The translations under genes and the position numbers were made by a program. The notes beneath the pieces were generated by a model. That model was not told the DNA's origin. It searched no databases and was given only the letters and a program-made list of their open reading frames with translations. Shown here in pieces: positions 55,238 through 63,059 of a stretch of 64,000 bases of DNA. Numbering within the stretch: the stretch's first letter is position 1; every line of letters starts with the position of its first letter. Source of the DNA: Streptomyces sp. CGMCC 4.7035. Its GTDB lineage: Bacteria > Actinomycetota > Actinomycetes > Streptomycetales > Streptomycetaceae. The stretch lies in the NCBI RefSeq assembly GCF_031583065.1, contig NZ_CP134053.1, positions 1,674,001 to 1,738,000 of the forward strand, written 5' to 3'.

Positions 55238-55759
55238 ATGAACACCGGACTGCTGATCCTGCGACTCGTCATCGGCCTGCTGTTTGCCGGGCACGGCATC
55301 CAGAAGATCAGCCACTGGCTGGGAGGACACGGGATCGAGGGCGGAGCGGCGGAGTTCCGGGCGGACGGGTTCCGCGGCGGCCGCCTCACCGCGGCCGCCG
55401 CGGGCCTGGGACAGATCGCCGCGGGTCTACTGCTCGCCGCGGGAGCGCTCACCCCCCTGGCAGCCGCCATCGCCGCGGGCGTCATGACCGTCGCGGTCAC
55501 AGTAAAGTGGCGCAACGGGCTCTGGGTGCAGGACAACGGCTACGAGTACCCGCTGGTCCTGGTGATCCTGCCGGCCGTGCTGACGCTGACCGGCCCGGGC
55601 CGCTGGTCGGCCGACCAGGCCCTCGGTCTGCTTCCCTGGGACCCGTGGTGGACAGTCGTGGCCGTCGGCCTGGGCGTGGCCGGCGGGCTGATGACCCGCG
55701 TCTTCCTTGGACGACCGAGCGGTGAGTCCGAGGGAACATCCGTGCCGCCAAGGAGTTGA
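55238..55759 (+). CDS. DoxX family membrane protein
   Basis: This 173-residue protein has four membrane helices (about 5-25, 50-72, 75-95 and 105-150). The N-terminal LRLVIGLLFAGHGIQKI motif and the GLWVQDNGYEYPLVL segment are typical of DoxX. Family members relate to quinone or thiol redox, but their function is unclear. AGAGAAGAG precedes the ATG. The marR ribosome binding site overlaps its end. Confidence 0.88.
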   Translation: MNTGLLILRLVIGLLFAGHGIQKISHWLGGHGIEGGAAEFRADGFRGGRLTAAAAGLGQIAAGLLLAAGALTPLAAAIAAGVMTVAVTVKWRNGLWVQDNGYEYPLVLVILPAVLTLTGPGRWSADQALGLLPWDPWWTVVAVGLGVAGGLMTRVFLGRPSGESEGTSVPPRS

Positions 55760-55766
55760 AACAGCC

Positions 55767-56297
55767 ATGGAGAATGAAGCGACGGGCCCGCTGAGCGGGC
55801 GAACACGGTTTCCGGGCGACGGTGGCGACGACCAGGACGATGACCCGAGCATCGATTATGAACTGATCGGTGGCTGGAAACTGGTGATGGAGGGCTTCCG
55901 CGCCACACACCAGTCTTTCGTGAGCGAGCTGGCGAAACGCTTCGACCTCGGCCCAGGCGCCGCGGACGTACTGTTGCGCATCCTGATCAGTCCCAAGCAC
56001 CGGATGCCGATGACACGCCTGGCGCACGAGGCGGGTATGTCCAGTGGTGGGTTCACCAAACTCGCCGACCGGCTCTGCGCGGCCGCCCTGACCCAGCGCG
56101 TGTCGTGCGATGCCGACCGACGCGTCACCTACCTCGAACTGACCGAGCGCGGCGAGGAAACCGCCCGGTCGGTCTCCCGGGTGGCGACAGAGATCCTCCG
56201 CACCCGAGTGCTCGGCACCCTCGGGTGCGACGGGTTCCGCAACCTCGCCGGGTCGATGCGTGAACTGCGCGACGCCAACGTCGGTCCGGGGAAGTAA
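55767..56297 (+). CDS. MarR-family transcriptional regulator
   Basis: This 176-residue protein has a flexible acidic N-terminus (about 1-30) and a winged HTH (about 60-130, RMPMTRLAHEAGMSSGGFTK and DRRVTYLELTERGEE). It is the last gene of the plus-strand set, with AAGGAG overlapping the DoxX stop. It probably represses this set and responds to its substrate. The dyad at 51573-51594 is a plausible operator. Confidence 0.92.
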   Translation: MENEATGPLSGRTRFPGDGGDDQDDDPSIDYELIGGWKLVMEGFRATHQSFVSELAKRFDLGPGAADVLLRILISPKHRMPMTRLAHEAGMSSGGFTKLADRLCAAALTQRVSCDADRRVTYLELTERGEETARSVSRVATEILRTRVLGTLGCDGFRNLAGSMRELRDANVGPGK

Positions 56298-56349
56298 CGA
56301 CGGCCCGGAAGGACCGGCCACCGCGTCGGCCGCGAGGTGACGCGCGGTC

Positions 56350-56862
56350 TCAGTCCAGCGAGTCCTCCGCGCACAACCGCCGCAGTACCGCCCCGCACCG
56401 CCGCGCATACGCGTGCTGCAACCCCCGCGTGGCCGGGCCGCCGGCCCTCGCGTACCACTTGGCCGCGCGGCTGAACGCCGTGATCGTCAGCCAGACCGTG
56501 CCGTCCCCGGTGCGGTCCACCACGAAGGCCTCCTCGCCGCACTCCGGGTGGCCCGGCAGCGTGCCGTACGCCCAGCCCGCGCGGCGGGATTCCTCGACCG
56601 TCCAGACGATGCGGCACGGGGCCTTGATGACGCCGGCGAGGGTGACCGTGACGTCGACGCCGGGGGCGGCGCGGTCGGCCGTGGCGTCGATGCCGACGCC
56701 CAGGGCGCGGTGCATCTCCCAGGTGAGGACCGTCTCGGCGGCGCGCCGGAAGACCTCCTCGCCCTCGCCCAGCCGGGCGCGTAGGTGCAGGGGGTGGAAG
56801 CCGGGCGGGCAGAAGGCGGCGTTCTCACGGGTGGCGCCGACATCCTCGTACGTGAAGGACAT
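56350..56862 (-). CDS. DUF1990 family protein
   Basis: This 170-residue protein matches DUF1990: FTYEDVGATR at the N-terminus, PPGFHPLHLRARLGEGEEVF, AGWAYGTLPGHPECGEEAF and TAFSRAAKWYARAGGPATRG near the end. The family fold resembles lipid- or ligand-binding SRPBCC-type proteins; its role is unknown. The start at 56862 or 56871 is uncertain because neither has a strong site. It converges on marR. Confidence 0.82.
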   Translation of the reverse strand: MSFTYEDVGATRENAAFCPPGFHPLHLRARLGEGEEVFRRAAETVLTWEMHRALGVGIDATADRAAPGVDVTVTLAGVIKAPCRIVWTVEESRRAGWAYGTLPGHPECGEEAFVVDRTGDGTVWLTITAFSRAAKWYARAGGPATRGLQHAYARRCGAVLRRLCAEDSLD

Positions 56863-56875
56863 GGGTCCCAAGAGT

Positions 56876-56916
56876 AGGGCGGCCCCCGGAGACGCCTTCG
56901 CGCCGGGGGCCGCCCT
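56876..56916 (-). terminator. Perfect 14-bp terminator after the first M4 protease gene
   Basis: AGGGCGGCCCCCGG and CCGGGGGCCGCCCT flank a 13-base loop, just downstream of the protease stop on the minus strand. Confidence 0.85.
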
Positions 56917-56931
56917 CTCAAATGTTCCGCG

Positions 56932-58596
56932 TCAGCTCACGTTGACCGCGGACCAGGCCGCCGCCACCGCGTTGTACTCGGTGCTGCCGGAGCCGTACAG
57001 GGCGGCCGCCGCCGAGAGCGTGCCCGTACGGGCCGACTTGTAGTTGGTCGTCGACGTGAAGTACGTCGTCAGCGCCTTGTACCAGATCTGCAGGGCCTTG
57101 GCCCGGCCGATGCCGGTGACCGTGGAGCCGTTGGACGTCGGGGAGTTGTAGGTCACCCCGTTGATGGTCTTCGAACCGCTGCCCTCCGAGAGGAGGTAGA
57201 AGAAGTGGTTCGCGACGCCCGACGAGTAGTGCACGTCCAGGTTGCCCACCGACGAGGACCAGTAGTCGGCCGAGCCGCCGTCCTTGCTGGGCTTGTCCAT
57301 GTAGCGCAGCGGGGTGCCGTCGCCGTTGATGTCGATCTTCTCGCCGATGAGGTAGTCGCCGACGTCGTTCGAGTTGGCCGCGTAGAACTCGACGCCGGTG
57401 CCGAAGATGTCGGAGGTGGCCTCGTTGAGGCCGCCGGACTCGCCCGAGTAGTCGAGTCCGGCGGTGTTGGCGGTGACACCGTGGCTCATCTCGTGGCCGG
57501 CCACGTCCAGCGAGGTCAGCGGGTGCGTGTTGCCGTCGCCGTCGCCGTACGTCATGCAGAAGCAGCTGTCGTCCCAGAACGCGTTGACATACGCGTTGCC
57601 GTAGTGGACCCGGGAGTAGGCCGCCTTGCCGTCGTTCTTGATGCCGCTGCGGCCGAAGGTGTTCTTGTAGAAGTCCCAGGTCACCTGGGCGCCGTAGGCG
57701 GCGTCGACGGCCGCGGTCTGGTCGGTGGTGGAGCTGGAGGCCGCGCCGGTGCCCCACGTGTCGTCGGCGTCGGTGAACAGGGTGCCCGCGGTGGAGCTGG
57801 TGGTGTGCTTCTTGTTGTAGGTCTTGTGGCCGCCGCGCGTGCCGTCGGTCAGCTGGTAGGTCGAGCCCGACAGGGTGGTGTTGAGGCTCACCGTGCCCGA
57901 GTAGAGGCTCTTGCCGGTGCCCGTCTCGATGCCCTGGTACTCGTACAGCTTCTTGCCGGTGGCGGCGTCGGTGATGACGTGCAGCTGGTTCGGGGTGCCG
58001 TCGTCCTGGAGCCCGCCCACGACGGTCTCGTACGCGAGGACCGGCGTGCCGTTGCCCGCCCAGATCACCTTGCGCGCGCCGTCGGCCGCCGTCTTCTCCG
58101 AGCCCGCCGCCTGCGCGGCCTTCACGGCCTGCTTCTCCGCCTTCGCCGCGGTGACCTGCGGCTTGAGGGAGGACAGCTTGATGGTCGCCTTGTTCGCTCT
58201 GGTCACGCCCTCGGTCTTGCCGGACTTCGACTCGTGGACGACCAGGTCGCCGCCGAGGACCGGGAGGCCCGCGTACGTGCGCTCGTAACGCGTGTGGACC
58301 GTGCCGTCGACGTCCTTGACGACGTCCTTGACGACCAGTTGCTCCTTGACGCCGAGGCCTATCTTGCGCGCCGTCTCGGGTGCGGCCGCCTGGGCCTCCT
58401 TGACGAGCGAGGCGCGGGTGGACGCGGACAGCGTCAGCGGTGCGGCGGCGAGCGGCTTGGCCGTCTTGCCGGAGGCGGAGGCCGGGACCTGGGCGGAGGC
58501 ACCGGTGGTCATACCGGTGGCGAGCAGGGCTCCGGCCGCGACGGCGGTGGCGATGGCCAGAGTGGTGCGCTTGTGACGCGCGTAGAGGGGAGTCAC
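56932..58596 (-). CDS. Secreted M4 family neutral zinc metalloprotease
   Basis: This 554-residue thermolysin-like protease has a signal peptide (about 1-36, ending GASAQVP), FTP and PepSY propeptide domains (about 45-200, RYERTYAGLPVLGGDLVVH), then the peptidase. The zinc motif HEMSH is at about 366-370 and the third ligand Glu lies in GGLNEATSDIFG (about 390). NHFFYLLSEG contains the typical catalytic-side helix. The start is a GTG with AAGGAG six bases upstream. It is closely related to the next upstream gene but lacks the P domain. Confidence 0.95.
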   Translation of the reverse strand: MTPLYARHKRTTLAIATAVAAGALLATGMTTGASAQVPASASGKTAKPLAAAPLTLSASTRASLVKEAQAAAPETARKIGLGVKEQLVVKDVVKDVDGTVHTRYERTYAGLPVLGGDLVVHESKSGKTEGVTRANKATIKLSSLKPQVTAAKAEKQAVKAAQAAGSEKTAADGARKVIWAGNGTPVLAYETVVGGLQDDGTPNQLHVITDAATGKKLYEYQGIETGTGKSLYSGTVSLNTTLSGSTYQLTDGTRGGHKTYNKKHTTSSTAGTLFTDADDTWGTGAASSSTTDQTAAVDAAYGAQVTWDFYKNTFGRSGIKNDGKAAYSRVHYGNAYVNAFWDDSCFCMTYGDGDGNTHPLTSLDVAGHEMSHGVTANTAGLDYSGESGGLNEATSDIFGTGVEFYAANSNDVGDYLIGEKIDINGDGTPLRYMDKPSKDGGSADYWSSSVGNLDVHYSSGVANHFFYLLSEGSGSKTINGVTYNSPTSNGSTVTGIGRAKALQIWYKALTTYFTSTTNYKSARTGTLSAAAALYGSGSTEYNAVAAAWSAVNVS

Positions 58597-58709
58597 GCAA
58601 GCTCCTTATGTGGGGGCGGCCGCATGACGTGGGGTGGCCATGCGGACGGTTGTGAAGTTGCGGTGCGGGTGAGCCGTGCGGTGGAAGACTCGCATCAAGG
58701 ACGCGTACA

Positions 58710-58740
58710 TGTCAGGAGGGCAAAGCGACCTTGGCCGAAA
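58710..58740. promoter_or_regulatory. Conserved upstream block, copy 1 (first M4 protease)
   Basis: TGTCAGGAG, 12 variable bases and TTGGCCGAAA recur with identical spacing upstream of the paralogous protease (61138-61168). It lies 114-144 bases upstream of the start. A shared regulator site is inferred. Confidence 0.5.
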
Positions 58741-58828
58741 ATCGTCCATCAGGTGAACCGTGTCGCGTGCCGCGCAGGCTCCGGACCTGGTCAAGCATCA
58801 ATGAAGCCCGGTTCAGGGCGCGGCAAAG

Positions 58829-58870
58829 AGGGTGCCGCCCCGGGGAGTCGGCTCCCCGGGGCGGCACCCT
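58829..58870 (-). terminator. Perfect 19-bp terminator hairpin after second M4 protease gene
   Basis: AGGGTGCCGCCCCGGGGAG pairs perfectly with its complement across a TCGG loop, 37 bases after the stop on the minus strand. Confidence 0.9.
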
Positions 58871-58906
58871 GTTGTCTGCGCGCCGTGGCGTGCGTTCAGC
58901 CGCCGT

Positions 58907-60955
58907 CTACGGGAACGTCAGCTTCCAGCCGTTGATCGTTCCGACGTCCTGTGCCGCCTGGTCCTGAACCCTCAACTTCCAAGTGCCGTTGGCGGTTTCG
59001 GAGGACGCGTTGACCGTGTAGGTGTCGGTCACGTTGTCCGCCGAGTCGGACGAGCTGAAGTTCTTCAGCCGGTACGCGGTGCCCGACGGGCCGATCAGAT
59101 CGATCACCAGGTCGCCGCGCCAGGTGTGGGTGATGTTCGGGGTGACCTGAAGGTTGTTGGGCGCGTTGCCGGTCCGGCCGCTCACGGTGATCGACGAGGT
59201 GACCGCCGGCCCGTTGTCCGGAATCGATACCTTGGTCGAGCTCTCGTACGAGGTGCCGCCGCCGCCCCCGCCGCCACCGGAGCGCGACCCGACCGCGATC
59301 GCGGCCCAGGCGTCCTGCACCGCCTTGTACTCGGTGCTCGTCGTGCCGTACAGCTCGCCCGCCGCCGCGAGCGTGCCCGTGCGGGCCGCCGCGTAGTTGG
59401 TCGTCGAGGTGAACTTCGTGGTGAGCGCCCGGTACCAGATCTGTAGCGCCTTGTCCCGGCCGATGCCCGTGACCGGAAGGCCGTCCGAGGTCGGCGAGTT
59501 GTAGCTCACGCCGTTGATGACCTTGGCGCCGCTGCCCTCGCTGAGCAGGTAGAAGAAGTGGTTCGCGGGACCCGACGAGTAGTGGACGTCCAGGTTTCCG
59601 AGCCCCGAGTACCAGCTGTCCTTGGACGAGCCGTCCTTGCTGGGCTTGTCCATGTAGCGCAGCGGGGTGCCGTCGCCGTTGATGTCGATCTTCTCGCCGA
59701 TGAGGTAGTCGCCCACGTCGGAGGAGTTGGCGGCGTAGAACTCGACGCCGGTGCCGAAGATGTCCGAGGTGGCCTCGTTGAGGCCGCCGGACTCGCCGGA
59801 GTACTCGAGTCCGGCGGTGTTGGCGGTGACGCCGTGGCTCATCTCGTGGCCGGCCACGTCCAGCGAGGTCAGCGGGTCGGCGTTGCCCGAACCGTCGCCG
59901 TACGTCATGCAGAAGCAGCTGTCGTCCCAGAACGCGTTGACATACGCGTTGCCGTAGTGGACCCGGGAGTAGGCCGCCTTGCCGTCGTTCTTGATGCCGC
60001 TGCGGCCGAAGGTGGACTTGTAGAAGTCCCAGGTGACCGCCGCGCCGTAGTGCGCGTCGGCGCCCGCGGTCGCGGCGTTCGACGTGGTGCTGTTGCCCCA
60101 GGTGTCGTTCGTCTGCGAGAACAGCGTGCCGGTGCCGGACGAGCCATGGTTGAGGTTGTATGTCTTGTGCCCGCCGCGCGAGCCGTCGGTCAGCGTGAAA
60201 TTCGAACCCGACTGCGTGGTCGTCAGCGTGACCTGGCCGCTGTACTGCGTGTTGCCGATGCCGTTCTTGATGCCCTGGTAGCGGAAGAGCTCCTTGCCGG
60301 TGGCGGCGTCGGTGATGACGTGGAGCTGGTTCGGGGTGCCGTCGTCCTGGAGGCCGCCGACCACCGTCTCGTACGCCAGGATCGGCTTGCCGCTCGCCGC
60401 CCAGATCACCTTGCGCGGAGCACGGTCGGCGCCGGTCTGCTTCGAGCCCGCCGCCCTGGCGGCGGACACCGCCTGCTTCTCCGCCTTCGAGGCGGCCACC
60501 CGGGGCGTGAGCGAGGCGACCTTGATGGTGGCGGACGAGGCCTTGATGACGCGCTCGGTCTGCCCCGACTTGGCCGTGTCGACGACCAGGTCGCCGCCGA
60601 GGACGGGGAGGCCGGCGTACGTGCGCTCGTAGCGCGTGTGGAGCGTGCCGTCGGCGTCCTTGACGACGTCACGGACGACCAGCTTCTCCTGGGTCCCGAG
60701 GCCTATCGCCTTGGCGGTGTCCGCCTTCGCCGCGTCGGCATCGCGGATCAGCTCGGCGCGCTGCGAGGGGGAGAGCTTCAGGGCGGCGTGGGCGGGGTTG
60801 ATCTTCCCGGCGGCGGGCGCGGCCGGGGCGGCGCTCGCGGCGCCCGACTGCACCGCGGCGGCCAGCAGGGCGGAGACGCCGACGAGGGCGACGGCCGCGA
60901 CACGACGGGAGGGGGTGTGGGAGGTGCGTCTGCGAGAGGAATTGCTGCTCAACAC
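58907..60955 (-). CDS. Secreted M4 metalloprotease with C-terminal P (proprotein convertase) domain
   Basis: This 682-residue protein has a signal peptide (about 18-45), the same FTP/PepSY propeptide and M4 domain as its neighbour (HEMSHGVTANTAGLEYSGES and GGLNEATSDIFGTGVEFY), a Gly-rich linker of about ten residues, and a P/Homo B domain (about 565-682, SIPDNGPAVTSSITVSGR to INGWKLTFP). P domains usually stabilise or target secreted peptidases. The start is a GTG with AAGGAG five bases upstream. The pair arose by tandem duplication with gain or loss of the P domain. Confidence 0.95.
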   Translation of the reverse strand: MLSSNSSRRRTSHTPSRRVAAVALVGVSALLAAAVQSGAASAAPAAPAAGKINPAHAALKLSPSQRAELIRDADAAKADTAKAIGLGTQEKLVVRDVVKDADGTLHTRYERTYAGLPVLGGDLVVDTAKSGQTERVIKASSATIKVASLTPRVAASKAEKQAVSAARAAGSKQTGADRAPRKVIWAASGKPILAYETVVGGLQDDGTPNQLHVITDAATGKELFRYQGIKNGIGNTQYSGQVTLTTTQSGSNFTLTDGSRGGHKTYNLNHGSSGTGTLFSQTNDTWGNSTTSNAATAGADAHYGAAVTWDFYKSTFGRSGIKNDGKAAYSRVHYGNAYVNAFWDDSCFCMTYGDGSGNADPLTSLDVAGHEMSHGVTANTAGLEYSGESGGLNEATSDIFGTGVEFYAANSSDVGDYLIGEKIDINGDGTPLRYMDKPSKDGSSKDSWYSGLGNLDVHYSSGPANHFFYLLSEGSGAKVINGVSYNSPTSDGLPVTGIGRDKALQIWYRALTTKFTSTTNYAAARTGTLAAAGELYGTTSTEYKAVQDAWAAIAVGSRSGGGGGGGGTSYESSTKVSIPDNGPAVTSSITVSGRTGNAPNNLQVTPNITHTWRGDLVIDLIGPSGTAYRLKNFSSSDSADNVTDTYTVNASSETANGTWKLRVQDQAAQDVGTINGWKLTFP

Positions 60956-61137
60956 TGACTCCTTCTGCGTGGCCGCGGATCGCGCGGCCAGGGGAGACCG
61001 GACGGATGGTCAGCCGTCCGGGCAGAACAGGGCGGAACGCGGAACCAGGTGCATGAAGGTCACGGGCCACCGCACGGGTGCAGCTGTGGGGTTGCTGTGA
61101 GGTGGCCGTGGGAAGCGTGTCAGGAGACGGCGCTTGC

Positions 61138-61168
61138 TGTCAGGAGCGCGTCAACAACTTGGCCGGAA
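61138..61168. promoter_or_regulatory. Conserved upstream block, copy 2 (second M4 protease)
   Basis: TGTCAGGAG, 12 variable bases and TTGGCCGGAA match the block at 58710-58740 with identical spacing. It lies about 183 bases upstream of the start. Confidence 0.5.
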
Positions 61169-61231
61169 ACGCTCCGTTGCCCGGATGGTCATGTTCGATA
61201 TACGGATCCGTCAGACGCCGGACACCGGGGT

Positions 61232-61302
61232 GAGGTACAGGTCACCGGGGCGAGGTACGGGTCCCCGGGGCGTGGTCCGGGTCACCGAGCGAGGTACGGG
61301 GC
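61232..61302. repeat. Imperfect 20-bp tandem repeats at the ABC gene 3' end
   Basis: About three and a half copies of a GAGGTACGGGTCACCGGGGC-like unit run from 61232 to 61302. They cover the stop codon and last codons of the ABC gene (61242), so they encode its variable tail. Confidence 0.7.
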
Positions 61303-63059
61303 GGCTCCGACCCGCGTTCGCCGTGCCACGTCCGCCACAGCGCCGCGTACGCCCCGTCGGCCGCCACCAGCTCGTCGTGTGTGCCGAGTTCGCTCAGACG
61401 GCCGTCCTCCATCACGGCCACGCGGTCCGCGTCGTGCGCGGTGTGAAGGCGGTGCGCGATGGCGATGACGGTGCGGACTTCGAGGACGGCGGCCAGGGCG
61501 CGCTCGGCGTGGCGGGCGGTGGCGGGGTCGAGGAGGGCCGTGGCCTCGTCGAGGATCAGGGTGTGCGGGTCGGCCAGCACCACCCGGGCGAGGGCGAGTT
61601 GCTGGGCCTGCGGGCCGTCCGTGCGGCACCCCGACGAGCCCAGCTCGGTGTCGAGACCGCCCGGCAGCTCCCGCACCCAGTCGTCGGCACCCACCGCGGC
61701 GAGGGCCGCCCACAGCTCCTCGTCCGTGGCGGACGGCTCGGCGATCCGCAGGTTCTCGCGGACCGAGCCGAGGAAGACATGGTGTTCCTGGGTGACCAGG
61801 ACGACCTGGCGGCGCAGCCGCTCCGGCCCGAGAGCGGCGATCGGCACCCCGCCCACGGTCACCGATCCCGCGCTCGGCGCGTCGATGCCCGCCAGCAGTC
61901 TGCTCAGGGTGGTCTTCCCGGCGCCCGAGGGGCCGACCACCGCCAGCCGCTCGCCGGGCCGCACGGTCAGATCGACCCCGCGCAGCACCTCACCCCCGCG
62001 GTCGTAGGCGTACCGCACGTCCGTCACGTCGATCCGGTCGTCCGCGGGCGCCGCGGACGCTTCCTCCGGAGCGGTGTGCGGGGTCCGGCCGAGCCCCTCC
62101 ACCCGGGCGAAGGACGCGCCACTGCTCTGCAGTTGCTCGATCCGCATCAGGATCTCGTCCAGCGGTGAGCTGAACTGCTGGAGGTACACCGCGGCCGCCA
62201 CCACCGACCCCAGACTCATCGCGCCGTGCGCGTGCAGCACCCCGCCCACCAGCAGCACACCGGCCACGGGAAGGACGTACGACACCTCCACCACGGGGAA
62301 GAACACGGACCGCAGGTACAGCGTGTACAGGCGCCTGCGCCGGGAGACCTCCAGCGCGTCCCGGCTCGTCGCGGTCCGACGCTCCTGAAGCCGGAACGCC
62401 TCCACCGTCCGCGCCCCGGCCGCGGTCGCCGCGAGGATCTCCGCGACCTGCGAATTGGACTCGCCCTCGGCGAGGTAGCCGTCCCGTGCCCGGCGCAGGT
62501 ACCAGCGCAGCACACACCAGATGGGGACGAGAGCGAACACGCCGATGGCCCCGAGCAGCGGGTCCAGCGCGAAGACCGCGCCGAGCAGCAACAGCGCCTG
62601 CACGCCGTTGATCAGCAGGTCGGGGCCGACGTCCCGCAGGGTGGTGCCGACGGTGGACACATCGGCGGTGCCGCGCGCGGTCAGATCACCGGTGCCGGCC
62701 CGCTCCACCACGGACGCGGGCAGCGCGAGCGCCCGGTCGACGAACTCCTCACGCACCCGCGCCAGTGACCGCTCCCCGAAACGGTGCCCCACGTACCGGG
62801 CCCAGCGCGCCAGCAGCAGTTGCGCCAGCGAGCACAGCAGGATGGCGAGCGCCATCCGGTCCACGGCCCCGACCCCGCCCCCGGCCCGGACCTCGTCGAC
62901 GATCCGCCCGAGCAGCCAGGGACCGGCCAGTCCCGCACCGGCCGCCGCCGCGTTCAGGGCCAGCGTGGCGGCGAAGGCCCGCGCGTCGGCCCGTACCAGC
63001 CGTACGGCGGCCCGGCGCACGTCGGCGGGCTCGGCGACGGGCAGTTGTCCCCGGCTCAT
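61242..63059 (-). CDS. ABC exporter half-transporter, catalytic-site subunit
   Basis: This 605-residue protein has an N-terminal six-helix exporter domain (about 25-315) and a nucleotide-binding domain (about 345-590). Walker A is intact (VVGPSGAGKTTL, Lys about 381), as are the Q-loop (VTQEHH), Walker B with catalytic Glu (LILDEATALLD, about 502) and H-loop (IAHRLH). The signature is degenerate: the expected LSGGQ is replaced by CRTDGPQAQQ. Its ATG overlaps the stop of the upstream subunit (ATGA). The two form a heterodimeric exporter in which only this subunit's Walker face with the partner's LSGGQ can hydrolyse ATP. The substrate is unknown. Confidence 0.92.
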   Translation of the reverse strand: MSRGQLPVAEPADVRRAAVRLVRADARAFAATLALNAAAAGAGLAGPWLLGRIVDEVRAGGGVGAVDRMALAILLCSLAQLLLARWARYVGHRFGERSLARVREEFVDRALALPASVVERAGTGDLTARGTADVSTVGTTLRDVGPDLLINGVQALLLLGAVFALDPLLGAIGVFALVPIWCVLRWYLRRARDGYLAEGESNSQVAEILAATAAGARTVEAFRLQERRTATSRDALEVSRRRRLYTLYLRSVFFPVVEVSYVLPVAGVLLVGGVLHAHGAMSLGSVVAAAVYLQQFSSPLDEILMRIEQLQSSGASFARVEGLGRTPHTAPEEASAAPADDRIDVTDVRYAYDRGGEVLRGVDLTVRPGERLAVVGPSGAGKTTLSRLLAGIDAPSAGSVTVGGVPIAALGPERLRRQVVLVTQEHHVFLGSVRENLRIAEPSATDEELWAALAAVGADDWVRELPGGLDTELGSSGCRTDGPQAQQLALARVVLADPHTLILDEATALLDPATARHAERALAAVLEVRTVIAIAHRLHTAHDADRVAVMEDGRLSELGTHDELVAADGAYAALWRTWHGERGSEPPRTSLGDPDHAPGTRTSPR

